This document shows, one piece after another, positions 58,419 to 64,000 of a DNA stretch of 64,000 nucleotides. Under the pieces are notes generated by a model. That model made no database searches, was not told the origin of the DNA, and worked only from the letters and a program-made list of their open reading frames with translations. The stretch is taken from NCBI GenBank assembly GCA_016790635.1, contig JAEUOR010000088.1, positions 46,984 through 110,983 of the forward strand, given 5' to 3'. A program made the translations under genes and the position numbers. Position 1 is the first letter of the stretch; every line of letters begins with the position of its first letter. Origin of the DNA: Burkholderiales bacterium. GTDB taxonomy: Bacteria; Pseudomonadota; Gammaproteobacteria; Burkholderiales; JAEUOS01.

Positions 58419-58420
58419 CG

Positions 58421-58696
58421 CTAGACTTCTGTGGATTTGCTAACCAATCGGGTCACGCGCCAGGCCTTGGTACGGGAAATCGGTGCGGTCTCCTGAATTT
58501 CCACGGTATCACCGGTCTTGCAGTCGTTGGCTTCATTATGCGCATGAAACTTGCGCGAACGGGTCACGTACTTGCCGATCGTCGGATGCTTCACCCGGCG
58601 CTCGATCAGAACAGTCACCGTCTTGTCCATCTTGTCGCTGACCACGCGCCCGATCAGGGTACGCTTGAGCGAGGCGTTGCTGCCGGCTTCGGTCAT
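58421..58696 (-). CDS. rpsQ: 30S ribosomal protein S17
   Basis: S17 (91 residues) is an OB-fold 16S rRNA binder. LIGRVVSDKMDKTVTVLIER and HNEANDCKTGDTVEI are typical. It overlaps rpmC by 4 nt and ends the S10 section; the next gene, rplN, lies 202 nt away. Confidence 0.98.
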   Translation of the reverse strand: MTEAGSNASLKRTLIGRVVSDKMDKTVTVLIERRVKHPTIGKYVTRSRKFHAHNEANDCKTGDTVEIQETAPISRTKAWRVTRLVSKSTEV

Positions 58697-58899
58697 GCCT
58701 TGGTTCCCCCCGATTTCGCTGCTTGCGCCATTACCGTGCGTACGCGAGCGATGTCGCGTCGCGTCTTGCGGATCTGGCTGGTATTGGTGAGTTGCTGGGT
58801 GGCTATCTGCATGCGCACAGAGAACTGCGCCTTCAGCAGATCCTGCAACTCCTTTGACAATCCTGCGCCGTCCTTGGCGCGCAATTCGCTGGCTTTCAT
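58693..58899 (-). CDS. rpmC: 50S ribosomal protein L29
   Basis: L29 (68 residues) is a two-helix protein at the exit tunnel, near the trigger-factor site. MKASELRAKD and RKTRRDIARVRTVM identify it. It overlaps rpsQ by 4 nt. Confidence 0.97.
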   Translation of the reverse strand: MKASELRAKDGAGLSKELQDLLKAQFSVRMQIATQQLTNTSQIRKTRRDIARVRTVMAQAAKSGGTKA

Positions 58900-58920
58900 G
58901 TCGTTTCCTTCACTTGGACA

Positions 58921-59337
58921 TCAGCTGCCGACCTGGCGGCTGACGAAGGTGGTGGCGATAGGCAGCTTCGCCGATGCCAACCTGAAAGCCTCGCGAGCCA
59001 GCGCCTCATTCACGCCGTCCATCTCATAGAGAACCTTGCCCGGTTGAATTTCGGCAACGTAGTACTCAGGATTGCCCTTGCCGTTGCCCATGCGTACCTC
59101 GGCGGGCTTGGAGGAAATCGGCTTGTCAGGAAAAATGCGGATCCAGATGCGCCCGCCGCGCTTGATATGGCGCGTCATGGCGCGCCGCGCCGCCTCGATC
59201 TGACGGGCGGTAAGTCGTCCCCGACCGATCGCCTTCAAGCCGAATTCGCCGAACGAAACCTTGGTGCCGCGCGTGGCAATTCCCTTGTTGCGTCCCTTTT
59301 GTTCCTTGCGGTATTTCCGCCGTGCCGGTTGCAGCAT
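58921..59337 (-). CDS. rplP: 50S ribosomal protein L16
   Basis: L16 (138 residues) helps shape the A site. MLQPARRKYRKEQKGRNKG and GRIWIRIFPDKPISSKP are conserved; the Arg substrate of YcfD hydroxylation lies in the latter part. It lies between rpsC and rpmC. Confidence 0.98.
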   Translation of the reverse strand: MLQPARRKYRKEQKGRNKGIATRGTKVSFGEFGLKAIGRGRLTARQIEAARRAMTRHIKRGGRIWIRIFPDKPISSKPAEVRMGNGKGNPEYYVAEIQPGKVLYEMDGVNEALAREAFRLASAKLPIATTFVSRQVGS

Positions 59338-59343
59338 GGTCGA

Positions 59344-60237
59344 CTACTCCTTCTTGGCATCTGCCGGATTCGCGGCCTTGCGCACCCGCTTGGCGGGAGC
59401 CTTTGGCGCGGCCGGCCCGGCGGGCGCCGCAGCGGCTTCCGCAACATCAGGCTTGACGTCTTCACCAGCCTTGGCCACGCGCTTGCGCGGCGCCTTGGCG
59501 GCGGGTTTCATATCGGCGGGCACGGTGGCCGGCCGCGGCGTGCGGCGCGGCTTGCGCTCGGGCGCCTGCTCGGTTTCCAGGGAAGGTGTCGCAGCCGGCA
59601 GCTCGTGCTTGGCCAGGACGTCACCCTTGTACACCCAAACCTTGATGCCGATCACCCCGTAGGTCGTGCGCGCTTCGCCGAAGCCGTAGTCGATGTTGGC
59701 CCGCAGGGTGTGCAGCGGGACTCGACCCTCGCGATACCACTCGGTACGCGCAATCTCGATGCCGTTCAAGCGCCCCGACGACATGATCTTGATGCCCTGC
59801 GCACCAAGGCGCATGGCGTTCTGCATGGCCCGCTTCATCGCGCGGCGGAACATGATGCGCTTTTCGAGCTGTTGCGCAATCGAGTCCGCGATGAGCTGCG
59901 CATCGATTTCCGGCTTGCGGATCTCCTCGATGTTGACATGCACAGGCACGCCCAGCATGCGATTGAGGTCCGCCTTCAGTACTTCGATATCCTCGCCCTT
60001 CTTGCCGATGACCACGCCCGGCCGCGCCGAGAACACGGTGATGCGCGCGGTCTTCGAAGGACGCTCGATGAGCACGCGGCCGACGGAGGCATGCGAAAGC
60101 TTGCGCTTCAGGTACTCGCGCACCTTGATGTCCTCGCCCAGCATGTTCGAGAAATCGCGATTGCCCGCGAACCAGCGGGAACCCCAGTCCCTCGTTACGC
60201 TCAACCGGAATCCGGTCGGATGTATTTTTTGTCCCAT
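59344..60237 (-). CDS. rpsC: 30S ribosomal protein S3 with long C-terminal tail
   Basis: S3 lines the mRNA entry pore. The KH domain (VVIGKKGEDIEVLK) and C-terminal domain end at about residue 212 (KVWVYKGDVLAKHE). The protein then continues for about 85 residues rich in Ala, Pro and Lys, to 297 in all. E. coli S3 has 233 residues. The tail is low-complexity, positively charged and in frame with clean neighbours, so it is probably genuine. Confidence 0.97.
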   Translation of the reverse strand: MGQKIHPTGFRLSVTRDWGSRWFAGNRDFSNMLGEDIKVREYLKRKLSHASVGRVLIERPSKTARITVFSARPGVVIGKKGEDIEVLKADLNRMLGVPVHVNIEEIRKPEIDAQLIADSIAQQLEKRIMFRRAMKRAMQNAMRLGAQGIKIMSSGRLNGIEIARTEWYREGRVPLHTLRANIDYGFGEARTTYGVIGIKVWVYKGDVLAKHELPAATPSLETEQAPERKPRRTPRPATVPADMKPAAKAPRKRVAKAGEDVKPDVAEAAAAPAGPAAPKAPAKRVRKAANPADAKKE

Positions 60238-60246
60238 CGCCGATCC

Positions 60247-60585
60247 TTATTTCTTGCCGTCGCCGACGGTCACGTAGACGTGGCAGCTTTGCTTGCTGAT
60301 ACGATTGCCACGCCCCTTGGCGCGCGCGGTGAAGCGCTTGAGGACCGCGCCCTTCTCGACGTAGATGGTGCTGACCTTGAGTTCATCGATGTCGGCGCCG
60401 TCGTTGTGTTCGGCGTTGGCAATTGCCGATTCGAGCACCTTCTTGATGATCGCCGCACCCTTCTTGGGGCTGAACGCGAGGACGTTCAACGCCTTTTCGA
60501 CCGCCAGTCCGCGGATCTGGTCGGCGACGAGCCGGCCTTTCTGGGCCGACAGACGCGCGCCGCGCAATGAAGCTTTGGTTTCCAT
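60247..60585 (-). CDS. rplV: 50S ribosomal protein L22
   Basis: L22 (112 residues) extends a hairpin into the exit tunnel near the macrolide site. RLSAQKGRLVADQIRGL and the tip region RAKGRGNRISK are present without deletions. It lies between rpsS and rpsC. Confidence 0.98.
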   Translation of the reverse strand: METKASLRGARLSAQKGRLVADQIRGLAVEKALNVLAFSPKKGAAIIKKVLESAIANAEHNDGADIDELKVSTIYVEKGAVLKRFTARAKGRGNRISKQSCHVYVTVGDGKK

Positions 60586-60595
60586 CGCTGTTGTC

Positions 60596-60883
60596 CTATT
60601 TCTTGCCGGCGACGTTGGCCTTCTTGTCGGCCGGGTGGCCCTTGAAGGTACGCGTCAACGCGAACTCGCCGAGTTTGTGCCCGACCATGTTCTCGGACAC
60701 ATAGACCGGGATGTGCTGCTTGCCGTTGTGTACCGCGATCGTGAGTCCGATGAAGTCGGGCAGGATGGTCGAGCGACGCGACCAGGTCTTGATCGGCTTC
60801 TTGTCCTTGGTCGCCTGCGCGACATCGACCTTGCGCGACAGGTGAGCGTCGACAAAGGGCCCTTTTTTGACGGAACGTGCCAT
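60596..60883 (-). CDS. rpsS: 30S ribosomal protein S19
   Basis: S19 (95 residues) sits in the head and contacts the A-site finger. MARSVKKGPFVDAHLSRKV and HNGKQHIPVYVSENMVGHKL are diagnostic. It follows rplB by 12 nt. Confidence 0.98.
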   Translation of the reverse strand: MARSVKKGPFVDAHLSRKVDVAQATKDKKPIKTWSRRSTILPDFIGLTIAVHNGKQHIPVYVSENMVGHKLGEFALTRTFKGHPADKKANVAGKK

Positions 60884-60895
60884 GTCTTCTACCCT

Positions 60896-61723
60896 TTACT
60901 TCTTGTGCCGGCGCTGCACGATCATCGAAGTCGTGCGCTTGTTCTTGCGTGTGCGATAGCCTTTGGTCTTGATGCCCCAAGGACTGACCGGATCGCGCCC
61001 GGCCGCGGTCTTGCCCTCGCCGCCACCGTGCGGGTGATCAATCGGGTTCATCGCCACCCCGCGCACGGTCGGACGAATGCCGCGCCAGCGTTGCGCGCCG
61101 GCCTTGCCGATCTGCCGCAATGCGTGCTCTTCGTTGCCAACCTCGCCGATGGTGGCTCGACACTCGATGTGCACACGACGGATCTCGCCGGAACGCAAGC
61201 GAACCTGCGCGTAACTGCCTTCGCGCGCCAGCAGCTGCACCGAAGCGCCCGCGGTGCGCGCCATCTGCGCACCCTTGCCGGGAAGCATCTCGACGCAATG
61301 GATGGTCGAACCAACCGGGATGTTGCGGATCGGCAAGGCGTTGCCCGCTTTGATCGGCGCTTCCGCGCCGGATACCAGGCTCGCGCCGACGGCGACTCCC
61401 TTGGGTGCGACGATGTAGCGCCGCTCGCCATCCGCGTAGCACAAGAGTGCCAGGTGGGCGCTGCGATTGGGGTCGTATTCGATGCGTTCGACCTTGGCCG
61501 GAACGCCGTCCTTGTTGCGCCGAAAATCAACCAGGCGATAGTGCTGCTTGTGCCCACCGCCAATGTGACGGGTCGTGATGTGGCCATTGTTGTTGCGGCC
61601 TGCTGTCTTGGACTTCTTCTCGACCAGCGCGTCGACAGGCCGGCCCTTGTAAAGGCCCGGCGTCACCACGCGGACAACGCCGCGGCGGCCCGGAGAAGTC
61701 GGCTTGAGTTTCACGAGCGCCAT
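60896..61723 (-). CDS. rplB: 50S ribosomal protein L2
   Basis: L2 (275 residues) is needed for subunit association and peptidyl transfer. The essential His lies in NPIDHPHGGGEGKT near the C-terminus, and GRNNNGHITTRHIGGGHK is near the N-terminus. It follows rplW by 1 nt. Confidence 0.98.
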   Translation of the reverse strand: MALVKLKPTSPGRRGVVRVVTPGLYKGRPVDALVEKKSKTAGRNNNGHITTRHIGGGHKQHYRLVDFRRNKDGVPAKVERIEYDPNRSAHLALLCYADGERRYIVAPKGVAVGASLVSGAEAPIKAGNALPIRNIPVGSTIHCVEMLPGKGAQMARTAGASVQLLAREGSYAQVRLRSGEIRRVHIECRATIGEVGNEEHALRQIGKAGAQRWRGIRPTVRGVAMNPIDHPHGGGEGKTAAGRDPVSPWGIKTKGYRTRKNKRTTSMIVQRRHKK

Positions 61724-61724
61724 A

Positions 61725-62039
61725 TCAGATCGCCTCCGCCAGATTGAGGTCGCTACCTTCCTTCAGGCAGACGTAGGCCTTCTTCCAGTTGCGCCGGCGG
61801 CCATTGAAGCGCCCGAAGCGCTTTTGCTTGCCCTTGACGTTGAGCACCTGGACGCTAGCCACTTCGACCTTCTGTTCCTTGAACATCAATTCGACCGCGT
61901 CCTTGACATCGGCCTTGGTGGCGTCGTCGGCGACGCGAAATGCGATCTGGCGCAGCTTGTCGGCGACCATCGTGCTCTTCTCGGAGACGATGGGGGCGAG
62001 CAACACCAGCGGCAGGCGATCCTTGCTGTACTTGTTCAC
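61725..62039 (-). CDS. rplW: 50S ribosomal protein L23
   Basis: L23 (104 residues) forms the exit-tunnel docking site for trigger factor and SRP. LAPIVSEKSTMVADKLRQ and KGKQKRFGRFNGRRRNWKKA are typical. Its ATG overlaps the rplD stop by 4 nt. Confidence 0.98.
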   Translation of the reverse strand: MNKYSKDRLPLVLLAPIVSEKSTMVADKLRQIAFRVADDATKADVKDAVELMFKEQKVEVASVQVLNVKGKQKRFGRFNGRRRNWKKAYVCLKEGSDLNLAEAI

Positions 62040-62656
62040 GCCAGCATCTCCTTCATCTTTTCCACCGCACCCTTGGTCATGAGCACGCGGTCAAAGTGAA
62101 CCAGCGACACCGGGTCGGCCTGACGCACCTCTACCACGGCGGCGTTGACCAGATTGCGCGAGGCCAGCATCAGGTTTTCATCGATTGCGTCGGTGATGAC
62201 GAGCACCGAATCGAGTCCCATGCCCTTGATCTTCTGTGCAAAGAGCTTGGTCTTGGGAGCTTCAACCTTGAAATCATCGACCACGGCGATACGATCCTCG
62301 CGCGCCAGCTGCGACAGGATCGAGCACATGCCCGCGCGATACATCTTCCGGTTGACCTTGTGACTGAAGTTCTCGTCGGGGGAGTTCGGGAAGATGCGAC
62401 CACCGCCGCGCCACAGGGGGCTGGAGGTCATGCCGGAGCGGGCCCGACCGGTGCCTTTCTGCCGCCACGGCTTCTTGGTCGAGTGCTTGACTTCCTCGCG
62501 GTCCTTTTGCTTGCGATTGCCGCTGCGCGCGTTCGCCTGGTAGGCAACCACGACCTGATGCACCAGGGCCTCGTTGTAGTCGCGCGCAAATACCGCGTCT
62601 GGCGCGCTGACGTTGCCAGCGGCCTGGCCTTGCGAATCAAGGAGCTTGAGTTCCAT
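62036..62656 (-). CDS. rplD: 50S ribosomal protein L4
   Basis: L4 (206 residues) lines the exit tunnel and in E. coli represses the S10 operon. The extended loop has KKPWRQKGTGRARSGM and SPLWRGGGRIFPNSP. ATG at 62656 fits family starts and lies 1 nt after the rplC stop. Confidence 0.97.
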   Translation of the reverse strand: MELKLLDSQGQAAGNVSAPDAVFARDYNEALVHQVVVAYQANARSGNRKQKDREEVKHSTKKPWRQKGTGRARSGMTSSPLWRGGGRIFPNSPDENFSHKVNRKMYRAGMCSILSQLAREDRIAVVDDFKVEAPKTKLFAQKIKGMGLDSVLVITDAIDENLMLASRNLVNAAVVEVRQADPVSLVHFDRVLMTKGAVEKMKEMLA

Positions 62657-62657
62657 G

Positions 62658-63311
62658 TCAGCTCCCCCGGGCGGCCGGCATGACCACCACATGACCGTCA
62701 TCGTGACCCGGCACCGAACCCTTGACCAATATCAGGCCACGTTCGGCATCGACGCGCGCCACCGTCAGGTTCTGCGTCGTGCTGGTCACCGATCCCATAT
62801 GCCCGGACATGCGCTTGCCGGGAAAGACCCGCCCGGGATCCTGCGCCATCCCGATCGAACCCGGCACATTGTGCGAACGCGAGTTGCCGTGCGAGGCGCG
62901 GTTGGACGAAAAATTGTGCCGCTTGATCGTGCCGGCGAAGCCCTTGCCGATCGAGGTGCCTTGCACGTCGACCTTCTGGCCTTCCTTGAAGAGGTCCGCT
63001 CCGATCTTGCCGCCGACCGCGAAGGAGCCGAGATCGCCTGCAGCGACTCGAAACTCCTTGAGAACCGCACCGGCCTCGACGCCGGCTTTGGCGAGATGCC
63101 CGGCTTCGGGCTTGGAAACGCGCGAGGCGCGCCGCGAACCAAAGGCAACCTGCACGGCGGCGTAGCCGTCGGTTTCGGGAGTCTTGATCTGGGTCACGCG
63201 GTTGTTCGACACGTCCAGCACGGTCACCGGAACGGCTGCGCCGTCCGCAGTGAAAATACGGGTCATGCCGACCTTGCGCCCGACAAGGCCTAACCTTGCT
63301 GACGTGGTCAC
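62658..63311 (-). CDS. rplC: 50S ribosomal protein L3
   Basis: L3 (217 residues) reaches into the peptidyl transferase centre. RLGLVGRKVGMTRIF and the central loop ASHGNSRSHNVPGSIGMAQD are conserved; the glutamine methylated by PrmB is in the latter. It starts with GTG at 63311 after AGGAGATAACAA. A promoter lies in the gap before it. Confidence 0.97.
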   Translation of the reverse strand: MTTSARLGLVGRKVGMTRIFTADGAAVPVTVLDVSNNRVTQIKTPETDGYAAVQVAFGSRRASRVSKPEAGHLAKAGVEAGAVLKEFRVAAGDLGSFAVGGKIGADLFKEGQKVDVQGTSIGKGFAGTIKRHNFSSNRASHGNSRSHNVPGSIGMAQDPGRVFPGKRMSGHMGSVTSTTQNLTVARVDAERGLILVKGSVPGHDDGHVVVMPAARGS

Positions 63312-63415
63312 TTGTTATCTCCTGATCCGGCTGCGATTGGCCGGAATCCGATGTTTCACCCCGGGACCGCGCGCACTACAAAAACAGGCGCGTAGCAAAT
63401 CCGGGAAAGCTTTTG

Positions 63416-63444
63416 AGTATAGCTTGAAATCTGGTTTACTGCAA
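63416..63444 (-). promoter_or_regulatory. Promoter between rpsJ and rplC
   Basis: On the minus strand TTGCAG (63444-63439, inside the end of rpsJ) and TATACT (63421-63416) are exactly 17 nt apart. Start would be near 63409, giving a leader of about 100 nt before rplC. Confidence 0.6.
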
Positions 63445-63747
63445 CTTGATTTCGACGTCCACGCCGGCGGGCAGATCCAGCTTCATGAGCGCATCGACGG
63501 TCTTGTCGGTCGGATCGACGATGTCCATCAGGCGCATGTGGGTGCGCATCTCGAACTGGTCGCGCGAAGTCTTGTTGACGTGGGGTGAACGCAGCACGTC
63601 GTAACGCTGGATGCGGGTCGGCAACGGCACCGGTCCACGCACCACCGCGCCAGTGCGCTTGGCGGTATCGACGATCTCCAGCGCCGACTGGTCGATGAGG
63701 CGATAGTCAAACGCCTTCAGGCGGATGCGAATTTTCTGGCTTTGCAT
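63436..63747 (-). CDS. rpsJ: 30S ribosomal protein S10
   Basis: S10 (103 residues, also NusE) sits in the small-subunit head and joins antitermination complexes. QKIRIRLKAFDYRLIDQSA and RGPVPLPTRIQRYDVLRSPH identify it. It follows tuf and is separated from rplC by 124 nt. Confidence 0.98.
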   Translation of the reverse strand: MQSQKIRIRLKAFDYRLIDQSALEIVDTAKRTGAVVRGPVPLPTRIQRYDVLRSPHVNKTSRDQFEMRTHMRLMDIVDPTDKTVDALMKLDLPAGVDVEIKLQ

Positions 63748-63801
63748 GGGTATTCCTTAAAGAGCGAGAGCACCCGAAGATGATTTCCGGGGTTTGTGCA
63801 T

Positions 63802-63836
63802 TCCGCATCGCGCGCCTCTGCAGCGCGCGATGCGGA
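63802..63836 (-). other. Long GC-rich hairpin between tuf and rpsJ
   Basis: A perfect 14-bp stem (arms 63802-63815 and 63823-63836) with a 7-nt loop starts 22 nt after the tuf stop. No U-run follows on the minus strand. It could be a factor-assisted terminator, or an RNA processing or stability element. Confidence 0.7.
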
Positions 63837-63858
63837 CCAAAGAACGTTGCGTGAAGCC

Positions 63859-64000
63859 TTACTCGATGACTTTAGCGACGACGCCTGCGCCGACGGTGCG
63901 GCCGCCCTCGCGGATCGCGAAGCGCAGTCCCTGCTCCATCGCAATCGGCGCAATCAGGGTCACCACCATCTTGATGTTGTCCCCCGGCATGACCATCTCG
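63859..64000 (-). CDS. tuf: Elongation factor Tu, C-terminal part
   Basis: The window ends inside tuf. The last 46 codons are present and encode the EF-Tu beta-barrel end, with MVMPGDNIKMVVTLIAPIAM, GLRFAIREGGRTVGAGVV and the terminal KVIE. Its place before rpsJ follows the usual rpsL-rpsG-fusA-tuf-rpsJ order. Confidence 0.97.
   Translation of the reverse strand, partial: EMVMPGDNIKMVVTLIAPIAMEQGLRFAIREGGRTVGAGVVAKVIE

Overview
The window is high-GC DNA from a betaproteobacterium. Evidence for this is the gene order aroK-aroB-dgt-gltB-gltD next to pilMNOPQ and a divergent mrcA, system II cytochrome c maturation (resB/ccsA) beside cytochrome c4, and the box pathway of aerobic benzoate degradation. 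I cannot assign an order or genus by reading alone. No tRNA, rRNA, CRISPR array or prophage was seen.

Region 1 (1-13.5 kb) is a catabolic block. An SDR, a zinc alcohol dehydrogenase, a [2Fe-2S] ferredoxin and a CYP153-like P450 run rightward and could hydroxylate and oxidise a hydrocarbon or terpenoid side chain. Facing them is boxR-boxC-boxB-boxA on the minus strand, with the benzoate-CoA ligase gene diverging from boxR. BclA makes benzoyl-CoA, BoxAB epoxidise it and BoxC opens the ring. Both catabolic promoters are readable, near-consensus, and carry TGCA half-sites of the kind expected for BoxR. Next come a GMC flavoprotein gene broken by an apparent single-base deletion in its FAD motif and its small subunit.

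Region 2 (13.5-20.5 kb) holds amino-acid and purine salvage genes: a dadA-type dehydrogenase behind a tandem glycine riboswitch, a divergent D-threonine/3-hydroxyaspartate aldolase-like gene, a BNR-repeat protein paired with a MoaD-like protein, a flavodoxin-fold quinone reductase, an 8-oxoguanine deaminase-type amidohydrolase and apt.

Region 3 (20.5-49.5 kb) is mostly housekeeping: gltBD, a REP-associated transposase (RAYT) flanked by palindromes, dgt-aroB-aroK, the pilMNOPQ type IV pilus operon, mrcA, cyaY, lptM-lysA, a BaiN-like flavoprotein, ccsA-resB, cytochrome c4, engB, hemB, cutA and a NodIJ-like ABC exporter.

Region 4 (49.5-64 kb) is the tuf / S10 / spc / alpha ribosomal protein supercluster, all on the minus strand. 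It runs from the 3' end of tuf to rplQ and a clear intrinsic terminator. Internal promoters can be seen between rpsJ and rplC and between rpsQ and rplN. infA is absent from the secY-rpmJ gap.
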